From Hyphomicrobiaceae bacterium (lineage in GTDB: Bacteria > Pseudomonadota > Alphaproteobacteria > Rhizobiales > Hyphomicrobiaceae): 64,000 nt of DNA. The stretch is taken from assembly GCA_022844275.1 (NCBI GenBank), contig JALHMB010000006.1:62001-126000 (forward strand). Direction: 5' to 3'. Positions within the stretch are counted from its first letter, which is position 1. Every line of letters begins with the position of its first letter. This document shows positions 8,835 through 16,178 of this stretch, piece by piece. The position numbers and the translations under genes are program-made. A model generated the notes under the pieces. The model saw only the letters and a list, made by a program, of their open reading frames with translations, was not told where the DNA came from and ran no database searches.

Positions 8835-9314
8835 ATGCGCGCCGAACTCGACGCCACGGACTGGCGCATTCTCAAAGAATTGCAGGCGGATGGCCGCATC
8901 ACAAATGTGGCGCTCGCCGCGCGCGTTGGTCTGTCGCCGCCGCCGTGTCTCCGCCGCGTGCGGGCGCTCGAGGAGGCTGGCCTCATCCGCGGCTATCACG
9001 CCGAGCTTGACGAGCCGCATCTGGGCTTCGAGGTCACGGCTTTCGCTTCAGTGCGCCTGCACGCCCAGGGCGAGCCCGACCTGCGCGAGTTCGAAAAGCG
9101 CATCCTGATGTGGCCGCTCGTACGCGAGGCCTACATGATCTCCGGCGACATGGACTACATGCTGCGCTGTGTGGCGCCTGATCTGCCGGCTTTCCAGGAG
9201 TTCGTGCTCGGACAGCTCACGGCACTCCCGAACGTTGCGAGCGTCAAGACTACGCTCGTACTGCGGCGCGCGAAGTACGATCCCGGCGTGCCGATCAGCA
9301 TTCCCGAGAAGTAG
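8835..9314 (+). CDS. Lrp/AsnC family transcriptional regulator
   Basis: A 159-residue regulator. The N-terminal AsnC-type helix-turn-helix spans about 3-60 (LDATDWRILKELQADGR, then the recognition helix VGLSPPPCLRRVRALEEAGLI). The C-terminal RAM ligand-binding domain covers about 65-145 and contains the V-SGDMDYMLR segment. Family members sense amino acids as octamers. It is divergent from the ELM1 gene with a 136-base gap and may control it or itself, but no operator could be identified. Start and length are normal. A strong hairpin follows the stop. Confidence 0.9.
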   Translation: MRAELDATDWRILKELQADGRITNVALAARVGLSPPPCLRRVRALEEAGLIRGYHAELDEPHLGFEVTAFASVRLHAQGEPDLREFEKRILMWPLVREAYMISGDMDYMLRCVAPDLPAFQEFVLGQLTALPNVASVKTTLVLRRAKYDPGVPISIPEK

Positions 9315-9347
9315 CCACGAGCCGCTGCCGCCACCTCGAATATGGCA

Positions 9348-9372
9348 CGCGCAAGACACAGTGTGTCGCGCG
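9348..9372 (+). terminator. Hairpin terminator after the Lrp gene
   Basis: CGCGC-aa-GACAC, loop agt, GTGTC-GCGCG, then gattttat. It starts 33 bases after the stop at 9314. The stem is strong and the following T-run short, which is usual in GC-rich genomes. Confidence 0.55.
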
Positions 9373-9532
9373 GATTTTATCCACAGATTCCTGATGTTCA
9401 CTCCGCAGCCCGCATCGATTCGCCTCCCCGAGTCCTCTATTGTCTAGGCATGTTGTGCTCATTGCGCTTGTAAGGGCACGAGGCGCCGATTCAGTCCTAA
9501 GCGCCGCCCTTGCCTGTCTGTGGAGTACGAAT

Positions 9533-10717
9533 TTGGCATCCCATGACCTGCAGCCCCTCGGCAGCGATCTGCCGCGCTCGCTGAGCGAGCAGCTTCGGCT
9601 TTTAGAGCAGCAGCTCAACCGGATGAACGCCGCGTCCGCGCGACCTGCCCAAACGATGCTCGAGCCCTTCGGCCAGCCGATGAGCCTCGGACGCCCGCTC
9701 GGCGTCGCGCCGACACTCGGGGTTCCCGATCCCTATCCCGACGATGAGGACGACACGCCAGCCCCAGCGCGTAGCACCTTCCGCCGGCGGGCCGTCATTG
9801 GTGGAACCAGTCTGCTGCTGCTCTCCGCGACAGCGATCGTGCCCTCGGTTTGGCATTTCGCGGCGCCCGGCACCGTGCCTCAGGCAACGTCTCTGACACA
9901 GCCATCAATCCAGGTGGCGCTCAGGACCGACCAATTTTCACACGCCGCGCGGGATCTCGCGCAGATGAGCTTGCTCCCTCCGGCAGCGCCCGAAAGCTCG
10001 CTGCCTGCGCCAGCATCTCCCGTCGTCTTACCGGTACCCGCGCCATCCGAACCCACTATCCAGGAAAGCCGTGCACCCGCGGGCACGAGCCCGCCGCCGA
10101 CGAGGCTGACGGTGGCCGAGAGCGACCTCCAGCGCGTCAGCCTGCCGATGCTCGTTTCAGGCGGCGGCCCCTCGTGGGCCGGCAGCGCCGTGATCATCGA
10201 CGGCCTGCCCTCGGAAGCCCGCGTATCGCATGGCATGAAGATCGCGCCCGATACCTGGACGGTCGGCATCGACGACGTCAACCACGCCGTCCTGTCTCTG
10301 CCGCCGACGACTCCTGACCGCCTGGAGCTGGCAGTTCGCGTGCTCGCTCCGAACAGCCACGAGCTGGCGTCGAGCGCGCTTCAGATCCACGTCGTCCGGA
10401 CCTCGGCTGCGTCCGCGACGGTGGCGCCTGCGGCCATCTTCGAGCCGGCCGCTGCCGAGACGGCCAATGGCCCGTCGATCGAACCGCCGCTTCCAATTTC
10501 ACGCCAGGCAGTGAAGGTTCAGCGCACGAAGCGCCCTGATGGCCCACCGAAGCCGCCGGTCACGCAGCAAGTCGCGCAGGAGGCCAAGCAGCCCTCCAAT
10601 CAGTCGGAGCGCCCGCCGGCCGCGGCATCCGCCTGGGTCTCGACCGTGCTGCCACCCGTGCCGCTGCCCACTCCCGCGCCGACGCCAAAGTGGTCGCCCT
10701 TCAACGATCAGCGCTGA
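9533..10717 (+). CDS. Membrane-anchored Pro/Ala-rich protein, unknown function
   Basis: Unrecognised protein of about 394 residues. A short N-terminal cytoplasmic part has a helical segment (SLSEQLRLLEQQLNRM). One transmembrane segment follows (VIGGTSLLLLSATAIVPSVW), then a long low-complexity Pro/Ala/Ser region. Within it lies a compact block near GSAVIIDGLPSEARVSHG, continuing to TWTVGIDDV and LSLPP. That block resembles an Ig-like or cadherin-like repeat seen in rhizobial envelope proteins. I chose TTG at 9533 because tggag lies eight bases upstream. TTG at 9440 would add 31 residues and ATG at 9623 would shorten it. Topology suggests an inner-membrane anchor with a periplasmic domain. Confidence 0.65.
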   Translation: MASHDLQPLGSDLPRSLSEQLRLLEQQLNRMNAASARPAQTMLEPFGQPMSLGRPLGVAPTLGVPDPYPDDEDDTPAPARSTFRRRAVIGGTSLLLLSATAIVPSVWHFAAPGTVPQATSLTQPSIQVALRTDQFSHAARDLAQMSLLPPAAPESSLPAPASPVVLPVPAPSEPTIQESRAPAGTSPPPTRLTVAESDLQRVSLPMLVSGGGPSWAGSAVIIDGLPSEARVSHGMKIAPDTWTVGIDDVNHAVLSLPPTTPDRLELAVRVLAPNSHELASSALQIHVVRTSAASATVAPAAIFEPAAAETANGPSIEPPLPISRQAVKVQRTKRPDGPPKPPVTQQVAQEAKQPSNQSERPPAAASAWVSTVLPPVPLPTPAPTPKWSPFNDQR

Positions 10718-10727
10718 AGGCAGCCGC

Positions 10728-10749
10728 GCTCTCACGCCATCGTGAGAGC
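10728..10749. terminator. Bidirectional hairpin terminator
   Basis: Perfect nine-base stem GCTCTCACG / CGTGAGAGC with a ccat loop. It lies between the convergent Pro-rich gene and the GNAT gene, starting ten bases after one stop and touching the other. It suits termination from both sides, though neither side has a long T-run. Confidence 0.55.
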
Positions 10750-11240
10750 TAGAGCTGCTTGAGGTAGACGGCGTACGCGACGCCGCGGATGGGCGGTGCG
10801 TCTTTGAGCTTCGTGAATCCCATGCGTAGGTACATGGGCAGTGCGACGCTCATGATCGCGCTCGTATGCAGGGCAATGACAGTACTGCCGTCGCGACGCG
10901 CGCGGTCGAGACACGCATCAGTCAGCGCGCGTCCGGCACCGAGGCCCCGCGCTCGCGGATCCACGACGAGCATTCTGATGATCGGCCACGCCGGATCGAA
11001 GTAGTCGGCCTTCGGCACATGCGGCGGAATGTAAGCAACGGCTCCGATGATCGCGTCATCATGCTCAGCAATGATGATCTCGCCGCTCTCGGCGAGGGCC
11101 GCCATATTGCCGATACCAGCCGCCATGGCCGTCCAGTCATCGTAGTGCGAGCAGAATGGCGCGAAGGCGGCGAGCGCCACCTCATTGACCCGCGCTCGGT
11201 CCGTTTCCACGTAGTCTCGAATGCGCATGTCTGAGACCAC
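10749..11240 (-). CDS. GNAT family N-acetyltransferase
   Basis: A 163-residue acetyltransferase of the Gcn5 fold. The acetyl-CoA pyrophosphate loop is visible as RMLVVDPRARGLGAGRALTDAC (about 95-115). The N-terminal IRDYVETDRARVNEVALAAF and the C-terminal ALHTSAIMSVALPMYLRMGF are usual for the family. The acceptor (an amine on a small molecule, peptide or antibiotic) cannot be predicted. It begins 23 bases after ybaB on the same strand and so is probably the last gene of the dnaX-ybaB unit. In many alphaproteobacteria this slot holds recR. Confidence 0.85.
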   Translation of the reverse strand: MVSDMRIRDYVETDRARVNEVALAAFAPFCSHYDDWTAMAAGIGNMAALAESGEIIIAEHDDAIIGAVAYIPPHVPKADYFDPAWPIIRMLVVDPRARGLGAGRALTDACLDRARRDGSTVIALHTSAIMSVALPMYLRMGFTKLKDAPPIRGVAYAVYLKQL

Positions 11241-11263
11241 GTTTGCCGCGACTAGAGCGCTTA

Positions 11264-11587
11264 TCAGAACAGCTTGAGGCCCGGCGGCAGCGGCAACCCA
11301 CCTGCCACCTCCTGCATGCGCTTCTGCATCTCGCCTTCGACCTTGCTCTTGGCATCCTGGAAGGCGGCCAGCACGAGATCCTCGACGATCTCTGCATCAT
11401 CGGGCTTCAGGAGGCTCGGATCGATCTTCACCGACCGCATCTCGCCCTTACCGTTGAGCGAGATCTGCACGAGGCCGGCGCCGGACTGACCGGAGACTTC
11501 GAGCGCCGCCAGCTCCTCCTGCATGCGTTGCATCTGGCCCTGGAGTTCCTGGGCCTTCTTCATCATCCCCATGAGATCTTTCATCAC
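11264..11587 (-). CDS. YbaB/EbfC family nucleoid-associated protein
   Basis: A 107-residue DNA-binding protein that forms tweezer-like dimers and coats the nucleoid. The N-terminal MKDLMGMMKKAQELQGQMQ helix, the central VSGQSGAGLVQISLNGKGEM and the C-terminal AFQDAKSKVEGEMQKRM helix define the family. A gagga site precedes the ATG. It lies 55 bases downstream of dnaX on the same strand, the conserved dnaX-ybaB arrangement. Length is normal. Confidence 0.93.
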   Translation of the reverse strand: MMKDLMGMMKKAQELQGQMQRMQEELAALEVSGQSGAGLVQISLNGKGEMRSVKIDPSLLKPDDAEIVEDLVLAAFQDAKSKVEGEMQKRMQEVAGGLPLPPGLKLF

Positions 11588-11642
11588 CGTGTCCTCTGTG
11601 CGCGACCGCGAGCAATCTACTTATATGGGTACGAAACCCTCT

Positions 11643-13613
11643 TCAGCCTACCGCGCTGTCCTCGCCGGGCTCATCATTGGTTTCATCCGCAGCCGGAGCC
11701 GCAATCGGCTTGACACTCGCGATCTCGGCATCCGGAAATTGCTTGAGCACAGCGCGCACCGAGGGATGCTGCTTCAGCGCCTCGATCTCAGCGGCTTCCT
11801 CAGCACGCTTCTGCTCGCCGAGTGGCGGGGCGCCCGGCCGTCGGCTGAGCGCAATGGTCCAGCGGCGCGCGGTCCACTTGTTGAGCTTCTCGCGCAGCTC
11901 GTTGGCGATCTCGGGTGGCGCACCGTCGAGCAGATGCAGCTCGATTGCGCCGGCCGCGTCGAACTTCACGAGGCTCACGTGCTCCTCGAGATGCACTTTG
12001 AGACGCGCATCGCGCTTGCGACCAACCAGATTGACCGCATCCTCGAAGGTATTGAGCACGATGTCCTCGGGACGCTCCACTGCGGAGGGTCCGAGATCGT
12101 CGTCCTCTCCCTCGCTCTCGTCGTAGATGTCCGGCGCCATGGCGGGCTCCGGCACCTCGTCGAGTGGTGGGGCGAAGCGGCCCTCGTCTACGTCTTCATC
12201 TTGCAGCTCGGCCGCCTGCGCGGTGAGGGGTAGGGTCGCGACCCGGGCTTCGACCTTGCCGGCGGCCCTGCTTTCTGGTGCCGGTCTTGCCTCGCTCCGC
12301 CGCGGGGTTGGCACACCACCGAGCGTGCGGATGATGTCGTCCGGCGACGGCAGGTCGGCCGTGTGCGCAATACGGATGACCACCATCTCTGCCGCCGCCC
12401 GCACGTCCGGCGCACGTCCGGCCTCGTCGAGACCCTTGAGAAGCATCTGCCAAACGCGCGCGAGCAGCGGAATGGAGAGCTTTTCGGCCAGCCCCGACGC
12501 GCGCCGCAGCTCCTCCACGGAGAGCACCTCGCGCTCAGTAGCCGCTCCTGCGACCTTGATGCGCGTCGCGGCGTGCACGGCTTCCGCGAGATCGCCGAGG
12601 ACCTCGAGGGGATCGGCGCCGTCCTTGTAGAGACCATCGAGCGCGGCAAGCGCCTCGGCCGTGCGGCCCGAAAGCGTGTGCTCGACGAGATCGTAGATGC
12701 GACCGCGATCGGCGAGACCGAGCATGGCGCGGACTGTCGGCCCTGTGACCGCGCCCTCGCCCATGGCGATGGCCTGATCGAGGATCGAGAGGCCGTCGCG
12801 CACCGAGCCCTCGGCCGCGCGCGCGATGAGCAGCAGCGCCTCGTCCTCGACAGTTGCGCCCTCTTTCGCCGCGATTCGCCGGAAGTGCTCAGCCAGCACC
12901 GGCACCTCAACGCGGCGCAGATCGAAGCGTTGGCAGCGCGAGAGCACCGTCACCGGCACCTTGCGCACTTCCGTCGTCGCAAAGATGAACTTCACATGCG
13001 GCGGCGGCTCCTCGAGCGTCTTCAGGAGCGCGTTGAACGCGCCCTTCGACAGCATGTGAACCTCGTCGATGATGAAGACCTTGTAGCGCGCCGCCATGGG
13101 CTTGTAGCGTGCGCTCTCGATGATCTCGCGGACGTTGTCGACGCCGGTATTGGACGCCGCGTCAATCTCGATCACGTCCGGGTGACGGCTCTGGACGATG
13201 GCTTCGCAATGCGCGCCATAGCCGTCCATCTCGACGGTCGGGCGATCGGGCAGGCCCGGCTTCACGTAGTTGAGCGCACGCGCGAGAATGCGCGCCGTCG
13301 TCGTCTTGCCGACGCCGCGAACGCCGGTGAGCATATAGCCCTGGGCAATGCGATCCGCCGCGAAGGCATTGCGCAGCGTCGTGACCATGGCCTCTTGGCC
13401 GATCAGGTCATTGAACGTCTCGGGCCGATACTTGCGGGCGAGCACGACATAGCCGCCCTCGGCAGGCTTGCCTGCCGGCGCCATCTCGGCATCGGAGAAG
13501 AAGGATGGCCCGTCGTCGGCACCGGCGGGGTTGGGCACGTCGGCAGCCTCGGAGCCGTGCGGCTCCTCGTCGTCGCTGCCGGAACCTTTCCTGCGCGCCA
13601 TGCCGCCCGACAT
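11643..13613 (-). CDS. dnaX: DNA polymerase III gamma/tau subunit DnaX
   Basis: Clamp-loader ATPase of the replicative polymerase, 656 residues. The N-terminal AAA+ domain has Walker A (GVRGVGKTTTARILARAL near 98-115), the DEVHML Walker B near 180, the LEEPPPHVKFIFATTE sensor region and SVRDGLSILDQ. The zinc-finger region normally holds four Cys; here it reads PTVEMDGYGAHCEAI with one, so the metal site is degenerate as in other rhizobia. The C-terminal part is tau-like, with an acidic linker. The ATG at 13613 directly follows gagg, while an in-frame ATG at 13601 is better spaced from it. The start is therefore uncertain by four codons. ffs lies just upstream and ybaB downstream. Confidence 0.95.
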   Translation of the reverse strand: MSGGMARRKGSGSDDEEPHGSEAADVPNPAGADDGPSFFSDAEMAPAGKPAEGGYVVLARKYRPETFNDLIGQEAMVTTLRNAFAADRIAQGYMLTGVRGVGKTTTARILARALNYVKPGLPDRPTVEMDGYGAHCEAIVQSRHPDVIEIDAASNTGVDNVREIIESARYKPMAARYKVFIIDEVHMLSKGAFNALLKTLEEPPPHVKFIFATTEVRKVPVTVLSRCQRFDLRRVEVPVLAEHFRRIAAKEGATVEDEALLLIARAAEGSVRDGLSILDQAIAMGEGAVTGPTVRAMLGLADRGRIYDLVEHTLSGRTAEALAALDGLYKDGADPLEVLGDLAEAVHAATRIKVAGAATEREVLSVEELRRASGLAEKLSIPLLARVWQMLLKGLDEAGRAPDVRAAAEMVVIRIAHTADLPSPDDIIRTLGGVPTPRRSEARPAPESRAAGKVEARVATLPLTAQAAELQDEDVDEGRFAPPLDEVPEPAMAPDIYDESEGEDDDLGPSAVERPEDIVLNTFEDAVNLVGRKRDARLKVHLEEHVSLVKFDAAGAIELHLLDGAPPEIANELREKLNKWTARRWTIALSRRPGAPPLGEQKRAEEAAEIEALKQHPSVRAVLKQFPDAEIASVKPIAAPAADETNDEPGEDSAVG

Positions 13614-13626
13614 CCTCGTGGAAAGT

Positions 13627-13652
13627 GCGCCCCTGGGCTCAACGAGGGGCGC
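13627..13652 (-). terminator. Hairpin after the SRP RNA gene
   Basis: Eight-base stem GCGCCCCT / AGGGGCGC with a ten-base loop, beginning five bases after the predicted 3' end of the SRP RNA and followed by actttcc. It could terminate or trim ffs transcripts before dnaX. It lies only 13 bases from the dnaX start, so readthrough into dnaX is also possible. Confidence 0.5.
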
Positions 13653-13656
13653 TAAA

Positions 13657-13750
13657 GGAGACCGGCAGACGACCCGAATCCGAATCGTTAGGGCTGCTTC
13701 CTTCCGGACCTGACCCGGTTGGCGAGGGATCCGTCCGCCGCCAGCCTCCC
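13657..13750 (-). ncRNA. ffs: Signal recognition particle RNA (4.5S type)
   Basis: RNA partner of Ffh in co-translational targeting of membrane proteins. On the reverse strand the universally conserved domain IV tip GGTCAGGTCCGGAAGGAAGC is present. The flanks pair as a long hairpin: the 5' arm near 13733-13749 (GGAGGCTGGCGGCGGACG) with the 3' arm near 13657-13671 (CGTCTGCCGGTCTCC), with a few G-U pairs. About 94 bases is usual for the small bacterial SRP RNA. Ends are estimated from the pairing. Location next to dnaX is common in alphaproteobacteria. Confidence 0.93.
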
Positions 13751-13896
13751 GCGCCGCTTATCACACGATCGGGGGGCGCCCGCAACCCGCCGGGAGGGCC
13801 CTGCTGCGCCCGGGAAATACCGCATTCCGAGGTTCCGTCCCGATCCTGCCTACGCTATGCCCTGATCGGGCATCGGACGGGGATCGGCGGAACGGA

Positions 13897-14835
13897 ATGG
13901 ACGGTATCGACATCGCTTTGCGCGCCATCGGCGCGTTCTACGTCCTTGCCGGCTTTTTTGCCGCCCGCGCAGCGCTCACCTCGAACCTCATAGATCAGGC
14001 CATCGCCGCCATATCGATGAAAAAGACCGACCCGGTCGAGACCCATCGCACCATCTGGCTGCTCAGTCTCGCGATCCTCTTCTTCGCCGGTGGCGCCTTC
14101 CTCATGCTGCTGCTCGAGCCGGCGGCGTGGCTCTTCGCGATCTGTGCGGTGGTTCAGCTCGCCTTCTATCTCTTCCTCGGCCCCTATTACTTCGATGTGG
14201 CGGATCCACCGCCCGCGGCCGAGCGCCAGCGCAGCATCAATGCATCGGTCGTCTATGGCGCCTGCACGCTTTTCATTCTGTGGGCCGCCTACACGGGCCG
14301 GCTGACCAAGCTCTCCGAAACGCCGCCACTGCTGTGGGGCTCCGCCCTCGCCGCGATCGCCCTCCATATCGGCTACATCCTGCGCCACACGCTTTTCCCG
14401 GTGAAGCGCAAGTCGGGTTTCGCAACGTTCGGCGGTGGCGATGACGAGAGCAGCCCATCGGATGAGACCGATCATACCGGCGCGGACCTATCCGGCTCTC
14501 GTCGCATCAAGGTGATGGCCGACTACCAGTGCTATCCCCTTTGGGCCATGGATGAGGGGAAGATCGGCTGCTTCTCGCCCTACCACCTCGGCGTATCAGT
14601 GGAACTGGAGAGCGACCTTTGGAACTGGGCGGGGGAGTTCGACGCCTCCCTCAACCTCGACGATCCGGCCAACAGCAAGTGGTCGAAAGAGCGCTACGAA
14701 CAGCACATCGAGCAAGGCTTGGAGCTTGCACGGCGCATCAAGCAAGAGCTGCCAGAACGCGAGGTCTTTGCGCTCAACGCGGAAGGCGCGCTCGTCGAGA
14801 TAGAAGGCGCAAACCCTGCGGCCCCACTAAGCTAG
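13897..14835 (+). CDS. Conserved membrane protein, unknown function
   Basis: A 312-residue protein in two parts. The N-terminal half has about five hydrophobic segments (around 8-28, 50-67, 74-95, 119-137 and 148-165). The soluble C-terminal half of about 130 residues starts after an acidic linker (GGGDDESSPSDETDHTGADL). It contains DYQCYPLWAMDEGKIGCFSPYHLGVS and a charged helical end (RYEQHIEQGLELARRIKQELPERE). No catalytic motif is recognised. A ggaacgga site sits just before the ATG. Its stop overlaps the stop of the convergent Nudix gene by four bases. Likely an inner-membrane protein with a cytoplasmic tail. Confidence 0.7.
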   Translation: MDGIDIALRAIGAFYVLAGFFAARAALTSNLIDQAIAAISMKKTDPVETHRTIWLLSLAILFFAGGAFLMLLLEPAAWLFAICAVVQLAFYLFLGPYYFDVADPPPAAERQRSINASVVYGACTLFILWAAYTGRLTKLSETPPLLWGSALAAIALHIGYILRHTLFPVKRKSGFATFGGGDDESSPSDETDHTGADLSGSRRIKVMADYQCYPLWAMDEGKIGCFSPYHLGVSVELESDLWNWAGEFDASLNLDDPANSKWSKERYEQHIEQGLELARRIKQELPEREVFALNAEGALVEIEGANPAAPLS

Positions 14836-15317
14836 GCCGGCTCCTTTGCATCAACCCAGCGCGGCAGCGACACGAGTAGCCGGCCAAGCTCCGCCTCGTG
14901 CACCATGTCGGCGGCCTCGATCGCCGGCACCCAGATCAGCTCGCGCTCGGCCTGCTCTGGCCAGCGCACCCGCTGGATCGTAACGAGCAGTGGATAGACG
15001 GAGACGCGGCATTCGGCCGACGAAAAGAAATGGAGACGCTTGCGATAGGTGTAGCTGCCGATGGGATCAGCCGCGATCTCGCCGACAAGGCCGGCTTCCT
15101 CCTCGGCCTCGCGCGCGGCTTGCTCGTATGGCTGAAAAGGGGGATTCGGCCAGCCTTTGGGTATGATCCAGCGCTTCGTGCCCCGACTCGTGATCAGGCA
15201 AACGCGGATCTCGTCGCCGAGCAGCAGATAAGGAAGAGCGGCACATTGTGCGAGCTCGGCCACGTCGCGCATTCTCCCAGTACGTTCGTCGAGCATGATG
15301 TTAGTCCGACTTGGCAT
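14832..15317 (-). CDS. Nudix hydrolase (diphosphoinositol/dinucleotide phosphohydrolase-like)
   Basis: Hydrolyses a nucleoside diphosphate linked to another group. The Nudix box is WPNPPFQPYEQAAREAEEEAGL (about 60-80), with the metal-binding REAEEEAG core intact. The Glu seven positions after the first Gly is replaced by Phe, which fits the rhizobial WIIPKGWP subgroup. Residues before and after (KRWIIPKGW and FFSSAECRVSVYPLLV) match that subgroup. The frame stays open to 15428, but this would overlap the divergent promoter region. I prefer MPSRTNIMLDERTGRM at 15317; neither start has a clear ribosome-binding site. Substrate unknown. Confidence 0.82.
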   Translation of the reverse strand: MPSRTNIMLDERTGRMRDVAELAQCAALPYLLLGDEIRVCLITSRGTKRWIIPKGWPNPPFQPYEQAAREAEEEAGLVGEIAADPIGSYTYRKRLHFFSSAECRVSVYPLLVTIQRVRWPEQAERELIWVPAIEAADMVHEAELGRLLVSLPRWVDAKEPA

Positions 15318-15430
15318 CGGCGCAACGGGGAATGCCTGGTTACGCTCCCGACGCTTGTCGATCACCGTGGGGTGCCTAAACTGCGAATGCGCCTTTCGTA
15401 CGATGATTCGCTTACGCCGGAGCCACATCC

Positions 15431-15922
15431 ATGAGACCCCGCATCTATCTTGCCGGCCCGACGGTCTTCCAGGCGGACGCCGACGACGCCGGCGCCCGGC
15501 TCGTCGCCCTCTGCGACCAGTATGGCTGTGACGGGCTCTATCCGCTCGACTTCGATCTCGACGGGCCGATGTCGTCGCGCACCATCCAGTCGGCCTGCCT
15601 GCGAGAGCTGCGTACGGCGGACGGCGTCGTCGCGGACCTCAGCCCCTTCCGCGGGCCACACGCGGACGACGGCACGGCCTTCGAGCTTGGCTTTGCACAC
15701 GCGCTCGGCCTGCCCGTCTGGGCCTACACTACCGATCCGCGGCCTCTCATCGAGCGCATTTCGGGTGCCCGCGCCGCCACCGGCCATGTACGCGACGAGG
15801 CGGGGCTGCTGATCGAGAACTTTGGCCGCGCCCACAATGCCATGCTTGCCGAAGCGATCCTTCACCTCGCGACATCGCCCGAGGAGAGCATCCGCCTCGC
15901 CGCCGCCGCGCTCGTCCGGTGA
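15431..15922 (+). CDS. Nucleoside 2-deoxyribosyltransferase family protein
   Basis: A 163-residue enzyme expected to cleave or exchange the N-glycosidic bond of deoxynucleosides. The opening RIYLAGPTVF, the DLSPFRGPHADDGTAFELGFA block with the likely nucleophilic Glu (about residue 85) and the C-terminal NAMLAEAI are the family signature. Length is usual. A possible partner is the Nudix hydrolase, read divergently, which would fit nucleotide-pool cleaning. That link is inference from position. Confidence 0.88.
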   Translation: MRPRIYLAGPTVFQADADDAGARLVALCDQYGCDGLYPLDFDLDGPMSSRTIQSACLRELRTADGVVADLSPFRGPHADDGTAFELGFAHALGLPVWAYTTDPRPLIERISGARAATGHVRDEAGLLIENFGRAHNAMLAEAILHLATSPEESIRLAAAALVR

Positions 15923-16008
15923 GACGCGAGGCTGTCACCCACTCAACATAGTTAAGGCGATGGTGCTGCGTCCTGCTCCCGTGCCGGCTGTCAGGTAATG
16001 GCCGGAAT

Positions 16009-16026
16009 GTCCGCCGTCTGGCGGAC
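16009..16026. promoter_or_regulatory. Inverted repeat upstream of the SARP-type regulator
   Basis: GTCCGCC-gtct-GGCGGAC is a perfect seven-base inverted repeat, 153 bases before the regulator start and 87 after the deoxyribosyltransferase stop. It could be a terminator for the upstream gene (no T-run follows) or an operator. The same intergenic stretch has a repeated ctacaatc about 40 bases before the regulator start. Confidence 0.35.
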
Positions 16027-16178
16027 GCTTGTCAGAGGCGAGTATGGACAGTCAGTTTCTATACGAATCTGCATTCGGGATGCGCAGTTGGATCGCTGGA
16101 CGGCAGCGGTGAACATATCTAGCCTACAATCTCCAGACGCAATCTAATGCGCTACAATCAAAGTAGTCGACGTGGAGG

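Noticed and set aside
12363-13655. Long forward open frame (430 codons) opposite dnaX
   Set aside because: Antisense to the conserved AAA+ domain of dnaX and without recognisable motifs.
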